48,916 nt of DNA from assembly GCA_902784465.1 (NCBI GenBank), contig CACZUZ010000011.1, positions 1 through 48,916 of the forward strand. Reading direction: 5' to 3'. Each line of letters starts with the position of its first letter. Position 1 is the first letter of the stretch. Origin of the DNA: an uncultured Bacteroidota bacterium (GTDB taxonomy: Bacteria; Bacteroidota; Bacteroidia; Bacteroidales; P3). The notes under the pieces were generated by a model. It was not told the DNA's origin and did not search any database. It saw only the letters and a list, made by a program, of their open reading frames with translations. A program made the translations under genes and the position numbers. This document shows, piece by piece, positions 1 to 8,011 of this stretch.

Positions 1-2
1 GC

Positions 3-18
3 CACCCCCTAGGGGGTG
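3..18. repeat. Perfect 16-bp palindrome near window edge
   Basis: The 16 bases CACCCCCTAGGGGGTG are a perfect palindrome. It lies upstream of a weaker hairpin (ACCTC/GAGGT, 46-61) and outside the insertion-sequence remnant that starts at 105. It could be part of a transcription terminator for a gene to the left of the window, but no T-run follows it, so the role is open. Confidence 0.4.
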
Positions 19-221
19 TAAATATCACAACCAGTTAATCAAAACACCTCTCTAAGGAGGTATAAAAGTGTAAACAATCATTTGATATACGATAGTTAAT
101 AGTTAGGGTGTTGAATTTGTTATTCATGTGTATAACTTTTGTTTGCATTGTGAGGATGATGGTAGTTATTCCAGCCATCTTGTCGGGGGAACGCCTGGCC
201 TTGTATATTCCAAAACACGAC

Positions 222-871
222 TCAATGATGTCGGAGGTGATTCCCGACATCCTTCGAGCCGAAGCTCTCGCCAATCTCCATGCCAAGGACTTCCGTCTCA
301 GAGTGTTTGGTGGCATGACCCTCGTTTTCTGATGGTATACCAAGAGCGAGCAGCAGCTTGAATCCTCCCACAGATATGCTCTCGTCCATGACGACAGCGT
401 ATGACTCCGGAAGACTCTTGCCTTTGTTCTGCAGTTCAGCCAGCCCCGCTTTCTCCACCCAGCCGATGACCGTGGTCACGTCAGGCAAGTCTCCGACCTC
501 AAAGCCCGCCCGCAGGCGCATGACCTGAAGCGCCTTGGGAATGCTGCGGTAGCTGCATCCGCAGTAAACATACAGGAGCAGACACGTCACGATGTCTTCT
601 GCCGAGTATTGATGGCGAGGAATATGTCCACTATTTTCTGCCATTGGGGACTCAATTTGCTTTTTTTTTCTGAATTTTCAGGGTCTTTTAAATATTCCAA
701 CAATTTGATATTCAGTTCTAAATCTTCGATTTTTGCATTAGCCTTTTCGAGTTCGGCCTTTGCCTGTTTAGCCTCGCTATGGGCTTCTTTAAGCTGTCTA
801 ATGAGCTCTTTTTTGCTGGATTGGTCATTGTCTTTCTTCATGATTGAAGTATTTTTGGATTTTGCATACAA
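222..871 (-). pseudogene. Transposase remnant, N-terminal coiled coil plus DDE-like part in -1 frame
   Basis: The first frame (871 down to 587) encodes a Lys/Glu-rich coiled coil of about 60 residues. A -1 shift at the A-run reading on the minus strand at 669-661 moves into the second frame without a stop. That frame encodes an HTH-like stretch (SAEDIVTCLLLYV, CSYRSIPKALQVM) and then YAVVMDES, where the Asp may be the first catalytic acid of a DDE transposase. The frame ends at 222 just past a deletion junction. The C-terminal piece (SDIIESCFGIYKARR) follows in another frame at about 130-240. This copy cannot make a full transposase. Whether the shift is programmed, as in several IS families, or is decay cannot be told from this copy. 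Confidence 0.65.
660..669 (-). promoter_or_regulatory. Candidate -1 frameshift slippery run (A9-G)
   Basis: On the minus strand the transposase frame runs through nine A then G. The heptamer A AAA AAA sits in the zero frame, and slipping back one base moves directly into the frame of the second transposase segment (KQIESPMAEN and onward) with no stop between them. This fits either programmed ribosomal slippage or transcriptional slippage. Confidence 0.4.
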
Positions 872-975
872 AAATACTAAACATCAATGAATTGGACAAA
901 TATTTTAACACTTTTTTACATCTTTTCAAACAAATTCAACACCCTAATAAGTTATCCTCTACAATAAATTCTTCG

Positions 976-1143
976 TTAATATAGGTGCAGAGGCATGGTT
1001 TCTTTTCGTACTTCTCTATCGGCTTCTTCAGCAATCATTTCCTTGCCGCTCTTGCTGTTCTTGTCCGTAAGTCCGATAGCATATCGGTAACCCATCCATA
1101 TCAGCGACTCCTGATAGAAGTCGTCCGTCTTTTTAATTTTGTT
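976..1143 (-). pseudogene. Fragment of a hypothetical mobile-element protein
   Basis: On the minus strand an open frame encodes DDFYQESLIWMGYRYAIGLT and then a Lys/Glu-rich tail, ending at 976-978. The LIWMxYRYAIG pattern resembles small hypothetical proteins I associate with Bacteroidota accessory regions, but I cannot name the family. There is no upstream ATG: the first in-frame ATG (1095) is inside the conserved stretch, so the 5' end has been lost. It lies just outside the right end of the insertion-sequence remnant. Confidence 0.35.
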
Positions 1144-1170
1144 TGTAATAGTTTTTCCCGTTTTAGTTAA

Positions 1171-1698
1171 ACTTTATACCCTATAGTATGGCAATTCTGG
1201 AAATGTTACAGCACCAATCCCTTGCAGTCTTTTCTTTCAAAGAAAAAAATGAAAAATTCATTTATTTCTTTTTTTTGTATCTTTGTATAAGAAGAAATCA
1301 TAATATTATTCACTTAACATATTCAATACGATATAGTTTGTACTTCTTTTAACCTACAAAAAATTATAAACATACAAAAAAAATGTCCACAAAAAAAACA
1401 AAATATTATATTCACTAATCAGTAATTCGAAACCGCACCTCATTCTTTAAGAAAAATTAACATTCTTGGTTAAAAAATGATTATTTCGAATTAGCTCTAC
1501 AGATAAAAAATTGAAAATAATATTCTTGTATTATTTTTAATAAAAGCATACTATTGCAATGGATATTTTCTTGTTTTTGGGGATTTTTTTGATGTTTTAT
1601 ATCGCAATAACTACACATTTTATCTCCCGAAAGTGAAAATAGAAACCCTTATATTATAGTTCGTTATAAGAAATTTAACATTTTTTAAGAATTTTTTA
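1171..1698. other. AT-rich gene-less stretch
   Basis: This stretch of more than 500 bp is very AT-rich with many A and T runs. I see no convincing coding frame. A lone -7-like box, TATCTTTG at 1278-1285 on the plus strand, has no matching TTTG element upstream. The stretch may hold an undetected small RNA or simply be decayed DNA between the insertion-sequence remnant and the first island promoter. Confidence 0.5.
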
Positions 1699-1731
1699 TT
1701 TGGACATTTGCATGTTTTATGAGTACTTTTG
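1699..1731 (+). promoter_or_regulatory. Bacteroidota-type promoter for the 79-aa/591-aa unit
   Basis: A -33 element TTTG (1699-1702) and a -7 element TACTTTTG (1724-1731, matching TAnnTTTG) are about 21 nt apart. This fits the Bacteroidota housekeeping promoter. Transcription would begin a few bases later and enter the ORF whose best start is the ATG at 1775. It rules out the longer TTG-started reading from 1700. Confidence 0.7.
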
Positions 1732-1774
1732 TATTCGAAAACACAATGAGCAATCCTTACACACACATCATGCT

Positions 1775-2014
1775 ATGATTAACGCGGAAATCGACAAAGA
1801 AATCAAATACTACGAATATCTTTTAGACAACCCCAATGGGCAGTTGTCTACTTTACTCAATAAAACTGAAAAGGAATTCGTTGATCGCATGCAGCGTACG
1901 GGGATTGTTAGATTCGGATTGGATTCAGCTGCAAATAGACGCTATCAGGTCACTTCAATGGGTGAGAGAATCATTCGAATAGAACTCCGTTCTCTCCGTT
2001 TGAAGAAGATTTAG
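1775..2014 (+). CDS. Hypothetical 79-aa protein
   Basis: I do not recognise this protein. The ATG at 1775 is preferred because the promoter boxes lie at 1699-1731, upstream of it. The sequence is highly charged. A helix-rich first half (IDKEIKYYEYLLDNPNGQ) is followed by LLNKTEKEFVDRM and a possible beta wing (RYQVTSMGERIIRIE). That layout resembles a compact winged-helix protein, which is inference from pattern only. It is followed after 42 nt by the 591-aa coiled-coil membrane protein, probably in the same transcript, so it may regulate or partner it. The base composition is AT-rich, like the rest of the island. Confidence 0.6.
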   Translation: MINAEIDKEIKYYEYLLDNPNGQLSTLLNKTEKEFVDRMQRTGIVRFGLDSAANRRYQVTSMGERIIRIELRSLRLKKI

Positions 2015-2056
2015 GGGATAGGATCATTCCCAAGATGTCCTATTGTAAATCTCTTA

Positions 2057-3832
2057 TTGAAGTTGCGTTCTATGGATACCAATAATTTTTTTTGTGTATT
2101 TTGGTTCCCCACAATCTTCCATTGTGAGAAAAAAAATCGTTTTAATGGAAACCAGTTGGGGCCTTATGAAATTGACGACGCCTCCCTTAATCCTTTAACA
2201 TTAACGATAACCAGACGAGAATCCGGCGATTCGAATTTGAAAGGCGCTTATGACTTGATTTTCGGTTTGTCCGATAAGAATGGGAAGACTATTGACACTT
2301 GCTTTACATGTGTTGAGCAGTCTAGAAACGGATTTGTTATTTATTCCTATGACCGAGAACAGATTATCAATGACTATTGTTCTAAAATAGCGGGCATTGA
2401 TAGGTCAAAAGTAGTTGTCGATGAAATAATTGATGCACTTTTCATCTCATTCTATCACTATGCAAAACTTTTCTATCATGAGCATGAGTCTGATAGTGAA
2501 TGTGATGGAAGATATGCTGCATACTATTATACACAAGAAACAGAAGAAGGCCCTAGGAAATATTTAAAGGTAAAACCATTTCTATCAACCCATAATAATC
2601 CTGTCATCAATTGGTACTTAGACCAATTTGAAAAGCAAATTATTTCTAATGCCGAGAATATTTCTCAAAAGTTACGAGACTGGACTCCTCTTATAGAGGC
2701 ATACACCAAGACACCATCGGATGTCAAAAAAGCTGTTAATGGAAACGATGAAGAGCAAATAGAAAGAACCGTCAGGTCGATACAAGTACAACTAGACGAA
2801 AAACAAGATCCAGAAGGGATTCCGCAGAATATAAGGTCCATTAAAGAGAAAAAACAATTTCTCACTTATTTATATCAATCCAACTTATCCACTATAACTA
2901 AGCATCGTAATGATGAGTTGGCGATGTTCTTGCTATTGTGCAATAACAGTCTGATTGAGTACACTTATTGCAAAACACTCCTTGAGTCCAAGTATAATGA
3001 CAACTACAAACACGATAGTAAGATATCTGCAGTAGAACCCCAAAAGGACGAGAAAGACAGGTGCCGCAAAAAAGCCTTCAATATCCGTAATAGTATCCGG
3101 TACATAGAAAGTGCAAAACGCAAATGTGAAATCTGGCAAAACAACATTACAGAAACATTGCTAGACGAAATACACATCCTCTCTTCTCAAGTCAATAAAC
3201 AAGTGGAGAAGAATACTGCGCTAACGGAAAAGGTTGATGAACAGACTGGAGAGGTTAGCAAGTTACTAGCCGAGAATACCGCGCTAACGGAAAAGGTTCG
3301 TGAGCAGACCGAGGAGGTAGGCAAGTTGGTAACCGAGAATACAGCGTTAACGGGAGAAGTTCGTACACAGACCGGAGCGGTTAGCCAGTTGGTAACCGAA
3401 AATACAGCACTAACAAAAAAAGTTGGTGAACAGACCGTGGAGGTTGGCGAGTGGGTAACTAAGAATACTGAACTCACAAAAGAAGTTAGTACACAGACAA
3501 ATCAAGTTAAGGAGTTGCTTAAGGAAAGCGAAAAGGCAAATAAATTAAGCACAAGGCTGGGCAGGTGGAGTGTGGTTTTGGGAATAATAAGTATTATCCT
3601 GGGTATATTGAGCTTTGTTTTAGGTATGTTTAGTTTATATCTTGCCAAAAAAGGAGGTGAAATCCAACAAGAGAGTCATCAATGTGAGCCTCAATCAACA
3701 ACAATGGCAATCGCAGATACCACAATTGATACAACCACAGTCACCTTCGATACACCTTTTGTCGACATCCCCAATAATATGGTGAAAGAAAAAGGGGACA
3801 CAACGACAGACAAGAAGAGCAACAACAGATAG
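2057..3832 (+). CDS. Coiled-coil membrane-anchored protein with five 21-residue repeats
   Basis: This 591-aa protein belongs to no family I can name. Residues 1-380 form a soluble, helix-rich region with scattered Cys residues and no motif I know. Residues 385-489 are five tandem 21-residue units (ENTALTxxVxxQTxEVxxLV), three heptads each, predicting a long parallel coiled coil. A single strong transmembrane helix follows at about 504-530 (VVLGIISIILGILSFVLGMF), then a 60-residue Thr/Asp-rich tail. The likely topology is a cytoplasmic sensor or effector domain on a coiled-coil stalk anchored in the inner membrane, although the orientation is not determined. The start could be 2057 or the ATG at 2072. 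It ends before a strong terminator, just upstream of the dnd operon, so it may be an unlinked defence gene of the same island. Confidence 0.75.
   Translation: MKLRSMDTNNFFCVFWFPTIFHCEKKNRFNGNQLGPYEIDDASLNPLTLTITRRESGDSNLKGAYDLIFGLSDKNGKTIDTCFTCVEQSRNGFVIYSYDREQIINDYCSKIAGIDRSKVVVDEIIDALFISFYHYAKLFYHEHESDSECDGRYAAYYYTQETEEGPRKYLKVKPFLSTHNNPVINWYLDQFEKQIISNAENISQKLRDWTPLIEAYTKTPSDVKKAVNGNDEEQIERTVRSIQVQLDEKQDPEGIPQNIRSIKEKKQFLTYLYQSNLSTITKHRNDELAMFLLLCNNSLIEYTYCKTLLESKYNDNYKHDSKISAVEPQKDEKDRCRKKAFNIRNSIRYIESAKRKCEIWQNNITETLLDEIHILSSQVNKQVEKNTALTEKVDEQTGEVSKLLAENTALTEKVREQTEEVGKLVTENTALTGEVRTQTGAVSQLVTENTALTKKVGEQTVEVGEWVTKNTELTKEVSTQTNQVKELLKESEKANKLSTRLGRWSVVLGIISIILGILSFVLGMFSLYLAKKGGEIQQESHQCEPQSTTMAIADTTIDTTTVTFDTPFVDIPNNMVKEKGDTTTDKKSNNR
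3209..3523 (+). repeat. Five in-frame 63-bp repeats (coiled-coil stalk)
   Basis: Five 63-bp units encode 21-residue repeats beginning K/ENTALT and containing QT near the middle. The copies are clearly related at DNA level (for example AATACxGCGCTAACG) but have diverged. The unit is a multiple of three bases, so expansion or contraction would change stalk length without shifting the frame. Confidence 0.85.
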
Positions 3833-3901
3833 GAATCGAAGCATTCATGCTCTGAAGGGGAAATGTAACATATTTCACTTACAAAAAGAGCCTTACAGGA
3901 G

Positions 3902-3940
3902 AAAACGGAGCCGCCAGTACTTTGACGGTTCCGTTTTTCT
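3902..3940 (+). terminator. Strong intrinsic terminator before dnd operon
   Basis: AAAACGGAGCCG (3902-3913) pairs with CGGTTCCGTTTT (3926-3937) around a 12-nt loop, with one mismatched position, and a T-rich run closes it. It separates the coiled-coil membrane gene from the dnd promoter. Confidence 0.8.
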
Positions 3941-4019
3941 TAATAATCTGTTGTCCTTGCAATAACCCCCAGGTTCCACCATTTTGAACAGCCTTCAGCC
4001 CCCCTTTCGCGATTTATTT

Positions 4020-4050
4020 TTTGCTGATTCAGAAATAATTTGTACTTTTG
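4020..4050 (+). promoter_or_regulatory. Promoter of the dnd operon
   Basis: A -33 box TTTG (4020-4023) and a -7 box TACTTTTG (4043-4050) are separated by exactly 19 nt, a textbook Bacteroidota promoter. The leader to the dndC start at 4158 is about 100 nt. It includes a small CCTC/GAGG hairpin near 4123-4137. Confidence 0.75.
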
Positions 4051-4064
4051 CAATTGCAAAAGTA
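4043..4064. promoter_or_regulatory. 22-bp perfect palindrome over the -7 box (candidate operator)
   Basis: The arms TACTTTTGCAA (4043-4053) and TTGCAAAAGTA (4054-4064) form a perfect 22-bp palindrome whose left half contains the -7 element. A dimeric repressor bound here would block the dnd promoter. Known dnd clusters are often controlled by DndB at a different palindrome, and no dndB is present, so the binding protein is unknown. Confidence 0.55.
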
Positions 4065-4157
4065 TCCCCATGAGGGGTGCTGAAACATGGGAATAATGAC
4101 TGATAACGAACACAGAACAAAACCTCATTCAAAGAGGTCATAATTTGAATTTAGTGA

Positions 4158-5510
4158 ATGATTGAAATAAAGTCCAAACGAGTACTTGCGGTTATTGATG
4201 AATTGAAAGACCAGTACATGGAGGCAGATAGGAACTGCCGTCCGTGGATTATTGGCTTTTCGGGCGGAAAGGATTCAACAACGCTCTTGATGCTCACGTG
4301 GTTTTCCATGCTTTCACTTAGAGAGGAAGGCAAGGATTTGAAACGCCGGGTTTATGTGGTATGCAACGACACGATGGTAGAGAACCCCGTCATCGACGAA
4401 TATGTTTCCACGGTGCTGATAAAAATCGAGGACGCTGCAAGGGATCAGAAACTGCCCATTCAGGTAGTGAGAACCACCCCGCAATTGGAGGATACTTTCT
4501 GGAGTTGTGTTATTGGCAAAGGCTATCCTGTGCCTAATAATTCGTTCCGATTCTGCACAGACAAGATGAAGATTAAGCCCACCTCGAAGTTTATCACGGA
4601 CCAAGTGGTTGCAGACGGAGAAGCCATCGTTCTGGTTGGCACTCGTTTGACTGAGAGCCAGCAGCGAGAACGCTCCATCAAAAAGCATGAGATTAAGGGA
4701 CACCGTTTGTCTAAGCATCCATTGAACCCCAATACATTCACTTATGCTCCTATCAAGGAGCTGATGCTTGAAGAAGTTTGGTGGGTCATCAATTCCATCC
4801 CTTCACCTTGGGGATTTGACAACGAGATACTTTTCAAGATATACATGAACGCCTCTGCCGATGACTACGAGTGTCCTACAGTTGTGACAGACGACAGTCA
4901 CCGGTCCTGTGGCCAGAGCCGTTTTGGTTGTTGGATTTGTACTGTTGCAAAAGAAGACAAATCAATGACTTCACTTATCCGAAACGGATTCACATGGATG
5001 ACACCACTTCTGGAGTATCATGATCGTCTTGTGGAAAATCGAAATAAATCAGAACTGCGTTTGCCCACCCGTCGAAATGGACAATCTGCGGTTGACGAAA
5101 CTGGTCATAACCAGGGAAACTATACTTTCGAGTATCGAGTACAGATGTTGCGCGAACTCCTTGAGACGCAAAAGGAAGTACAAAAAAGTCATTCTAGCGT
5201 AAGGCTGATAACCAGTCAGGAACTGATAGCTATTCAGGTAATCTGGTTTCGTGATGGATACTTCAAGCCAACAGTTAATGACATCTACAATGAGATTTAT
5301 GGCTACAATATCCCCAATTTGGAAATTGGATTGCAGGAACGTTTGATTTTGGAGAAGTCATGTTCAAATTCAAAGCACTTTCAGTTGATACAGGAACTGC
5401 TCGCCCTACAAAAGAGTAAGGTGCTGATGATGCGAAAGTTTGGCCTCCAGAATGATATAGACGAGCAGTTAGACAGATTCATAAGGAAAGGAGGCCAATA
5501 TGCTGATTGA
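4158..5510 (+). CDS. dndC: DNA phosphorothioation protein DndC (PAPS-reductase-like)
   Basis: DndC is an ATP-pyrophosphatase-family, Fe-S-containing protein. In DNA phosphorothioation it acts with a cysteine desulfurase and DndD/DndE to replace a non-bridging backbone oxygen with sulfur. The PP-loop SGGKDS is at residues 35-40. Four cysteines (C239, C251, C258 and C261, the last three in CGQSRFGCWIC) match the 4Fe-4S ligand set of the family. At 450 aa it is close to the usual length. It is the first gene of a nine-gene operon behind a palindrome-covered promoter and overlaps dndD by 11 bp. The cysteine desulfurase partner (DndA or a housekeeping IscS/SufS) is not in this window. Identification is firm from motifs and from the following dndD and dndE. 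Confidence 0.93.
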   Translation: MIEIKSKRVLAVIDELKDQYMEADRNCRPWIIGFSGGKDSTTLLMLTWFSMLSLREEGKDLKRRVYVVCNDTMVENPVIDEYVSTVLIKIEDAARDQKLPIQVVRTTPQLEDTFWSCVIGKGYPVPNNSFRFCTDKMKIKPTSKFITDQVVADGEAIVLVGTRLTESQQRERSIKKHEIKGHRLSKHPLNPNTFTYAPIKELMLEEVWWVINSIPSPWGFDNEILFKIYMNASADDYECPTVVTDDSHRSCGQSRFGCWICTVAKEDKSMTSLIRNGFTWMTPLLEYHDRLVENRNKSELRLPTRRNGQSAVDETGHNQGNYTFEYRVQMLRELLETQKEVQKSHSSVRLITSQELIAIQVIWFRDGYFKPTVNDIYNEIYGYNIPNLEIGLQERLILEKSCSNSKHFQLIQELLALQKSKVLMMRKFGLQNDIDEQLDRFIRKGGQYAD

Positions 5511-7614
5511 AAGCATTACCCTCAACAACTATCGTCTCTATGAAGGTGAGAACGTTATCCGATTCCGTTTTGATGATACCAAGAACGTTCATTTGATTTG
5601 TGGCGAGAACGGCTTTGGTAAAACCACATTGCTCCATTCCCTACTTTGGTGTCTGTTTGGGAGATTCGCCGGCGAGGTCCCGGTTTCAGGCCAAGAAACC
5701 AACAGCAGCTATTCTGCAATGCTAAAGGAAATCCTGAATCAGAATGCTGCAAAGCGTTTTGAAGAAAGGACAACACCTGAAATTGTAGCGCTAATAAAGA
5801 AGAACGGCTATACCAACGGTTACGAAGAGATAAAGAAAGACTGCGTCTATAGCGTAGCCATCTGCTTTGCGGAAGTCGGTATTCCTTCTATTCCTTGCCA
5901 AAAGATAGTTGTTATCAGAAGTTACGATGTTCTACTCCAAAAAGAAAACGTTGAGATTCTTATAGATGGTGTTAAGAACGAATTGACAGATGAGATTGGG
6001 CCAGAGGTATTCATCAATGACTTCATTCTGAATAAGGATATTGCCAAGCTCTTCTTTTTTGACTCTGAGGAAATCGTATCGCTGGCAGATACTGGTACCA
6101 TCGCAGAACGTCGTAAGTTGAGTAAAGCTTACGAGGAAGTGCTTGGCATCAGAAAGTATGAAGAGTTGAGGAGCAATTTGGAAGGTCTGCGCTTGCGATA
6201 TCGTAAGAAGTCAAAGGATATTGGCCTGAAAAACGAGTTGGAGGAATTGGAGATAGAACGAGAGAGTGTGGCAAACGAACTGTCTCAGCTTGCTATCTCT
6301 CTGACAGAAATAGATACAATTATGGCAAACCTGAGAGAGCAAGATGGTCAACTGCAATTGCTGTTGTCTCGCGAAGGAAACTCTGTTAGGACGGAAGAAC
6401 TCCAGCGTGTAAAAGCGGTCATCGAGAAATGCAAGAAGGATGATATTGAGATGAAAGCTACCCTAAAGCAGTTCATCGATTATGCTCCATTTGCTATTTC
6501 TGGTAAGCTATTTACTCGTGCCTATGAGTTGGCAAAAGCAGACCATGAAGCAATTGCCAACAACAATACTGCTACTGCACAGAACAATGTCTTGGATGCT
6601 TTGAGCAAAGAGTTGAAGGAACTTTTTGACAAGATGCCAGTAAACAAGGACTCCAAGAAAGACGCCCACACCCAACTGGAAACAATCATCGAGAAATACA
6701 GAGGACGTGCTTGTGACAGAGATATTCAAGTAACCCTTACCGACGACGAGTTTGCAGAGGTAGAGGCTGTTTACAATAGTCTGACAACAACCTATCGTAT
6801 CGAGTTCGAAACGTTAGCCGAGGCCTATCGTAAGAATAAAATTACTTTGGAACGCAATGTCAAAAGGTTGACAAACATCCAAAGTAAGGAGAGTGACGAA
6901 GTGATTAAAGGTCTGCGTGACAGCAAGAATCGGACTGAAGCAGAGATCAAGTCTTATGAAGAGAAACAGCGTTTGGGTCACATCAGGACTGGCGAATTGC
7001 AATTGACGATAGAATCTTACGACAAGAAGATTAAAGAACTCAGTCGCAAGATTAGCGTTGATGATGCTGATGAAGCAAAGGATAAACTGGCAAGCAAACT
7101 CATAACAGAGCTTGACACTTTCCTGCTTTCTTTGAAGAAGAGTAAGAAATCATCGCTTGAACTTCGCATCAAGAATACGCTAAACACGCTGATGCACAAG
7201 GAAGATTTCATTAGTCACGTGGAAGTGGAACTTGACTCTGACACGATGGATGTCAATCTGTTTTCGAGTGATGGCAACATCATCAACAAGAACATACTCT
7301 CTAAAGGAGAAAAGCAATTATATGCCACCTCTATTCTAAAGGCACTTGTTGATGAGAGCGGCATTCAGTTCCCAGTATTCATTGATAGTCCCTTGCAGAA
7401 GTTTGACAAGAGTCACTCTTCTAAAATTATCAGCGAATTCTATCCCTCTATTTCAAAGCAAGTCATTCTATTCCCATTGCTGCACAAGGAACTGACTGAA
7501 GCTGAATACAAGACCCTGCAACCATTTGTGGAGAGTGCTACGCTTATTGTCAACGATACTTCGAGGTCATACTTTAAGGCAGCCGACGTGAACTGTTTAA
7601 TGCAAAAGAATTAA
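5500..7614 (+). CDS. dndD: DNA phosphorothioation ATPase DndD (SMC-like)
   Basis: DndD is an SMC/Rad50-type ATPase thought to supply energy or DNA remodelling for sulfur insertion. The Walker A motif GENGFGKTT is at residues 35-43. Long coiled-coil segments fill the centre (about 200-300 and 430-530). The ABC signature LSKGEKQL (600-607) and Walker B FPVFIDSPL (624-632) close the C-terminal ATPase half. The residue after the Walker B Asp is Ser, in the IDSP form, rather than the usual Glu. The length of 704 aa is normal. The gene overlaps dndC by 11 bp and stops 4 nt before dndE, so translation is probably coupled. Confidence 0.92.
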   Translation: MLIESITLNNYRLYEGENVIRFRFDDTKNVHLICGENGFGKTTLLHSLLWCLFGRFAGEVPVSGQETNSSYSAMLKEILNQNAAKRFEERTTPEIVALIKKNGYTNGYEEIKKDCVYSVAICFAEVGIPSIPCQKIVVIRSYDVLLQKENVEILIDGVKNELTDEIGPEVFINDFILNKDIAKLFFFDSEEIVSLADTGTIAERRKLSKAYEEVLGIRKYEELRSNLEGLRLRYRKKSKDIGLKNELEELEIERESVANELSQLAISLTEIDTIMANLREQDGQLQLLLSREGNSVRTEELQRVKAVIEKCKKDDIEMKATLKQFIDYAPFAISGKLFTRAYELAKADHEAIANNNTATAQNNVLDALSKELKELFDKMPVNKDSKKDAHTQLETIIEKYRGRACDRDIQVTLTDDEFAEVEAVYNSLTTTYRIEFETLAEAYRKNKITLERNVKRLTNIQSKESDEVIKGLRDSKNRTEAEIKSYEEKQRLGHIRTGELQLTIESYDKKIKELSRKISVDDADEAKDKLASKLITELDTFLLSLKKSKKSSLELRIKNTLNTLMHKEDFISHVEVELDSDTMDVNLFSSDGNIINKNILSKGEKQLYATSILKALVDESGIQFPVFIDSPLQKFDKSHSSKIISEFYPSISKQVILFPLLHKELTEAEYKTLQPFVESATLIVNDTSRSYFKAADVNCLMQKN

Positions 7615-7618
7615 GGCA

Positions 7619-8011
7619 ATGATAGGACAGATAAAGACAAGCACAGAAAACAAGGAACGTGTATCAAGATTGACAAGAAAGTTTGGTCTTGGTGCAGAGA
7701 ATATCATTGCACGTATAGCCATCGCCTACTCATTGAAACAAGGTGAGCGTTTCGAACCCACAAAAGTCAAGGACTCCGGTGGCAAGGAGTATAGCCGGAA
7801 TGTATTGTTTGGCAACCTGTTTCCGTTGTATCTCTCCATGATGTGCGAACACTACCAGATAAAGAGTACGGACAAGGACCTGCCTCGATACTTCAAGTTA
7901 CATCTTGACGATGGTCTGGAGCTGATAGATAAAGACGTAAAAGACAATCCCAATCTAGTGGGCTTCGATTATTTATTTGATAAAATACATGAAGGGTTGA
8001 GCGAGATATGA
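7619..8011 (+). CDS. dndE: DNA sulfur modification protein DndE
   Basis: DndE is a small protein reported to bind nicked or modified DNA and is required for phosphorothioation. This 130-aa product has the expected size, position and N-terminal pattern: a basic, helical segment (KERVSRLTRKFGLGAENIIA) followed by IAIAYSLKQG. Identification leans on its place directly after dndD. The ATG at 7619 lies 4 nt past the dndD stop. Its own stop codon overlaps the ATG of the next gene (ATGA at 8008-8011), tying the modification genes to the downstream helicase at the level of translation. Confidence 0.85.
   Translation: MIGQIKTSTENKERVSRLTRKFGLGAENIIARIAIAYSLKQGERFEPTKVKDSGGKEYSRNVLFGNLFPLYLSMMCEHYQIKSTDKDLPRYFKLHLDDGLELIDKDVKDNPNLVGFDYLFDKIHEGLSEI

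Larger units (their letters stand above)
105..945 (-). mobile_element. Internally deleted insertion sequence with 17-bp terminal inverted repeats
   Basis: The element is bounded by perfect 17-bp inverted repeats: AGGGTGTTGAATTTGTT at 105-121 and its reverse complement at 929-945. Between them, on the minus strand, lies a transposase reading frame whose start (871) and C-terminal tail are both present but whose middle is missing. The sequence joins a frame ending near 222-240 directly to the C-terminal piece also found in the second copy at 29332-29629. The element is therefore a non-autonomous, MITE-like derivative of a larger insertion sequence. I cannot name its family. No clear target duplication is visible; the bases just outside the ends are TT on the left and AA on the right. 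Confidence 0.8.

Noticed and set aside
1700-1774. Longer TTG-started reading of the 79-aa gene
   Set aside because: Its first codons overlap the promoter boxes; the ATG at 1775 fits better.
4043-4064. Divergent promoter read from the dyad on the minus strand
   Set aside because: The minus strand has the -7 half but no TTTG at the right distance, and no leftward gene follows.
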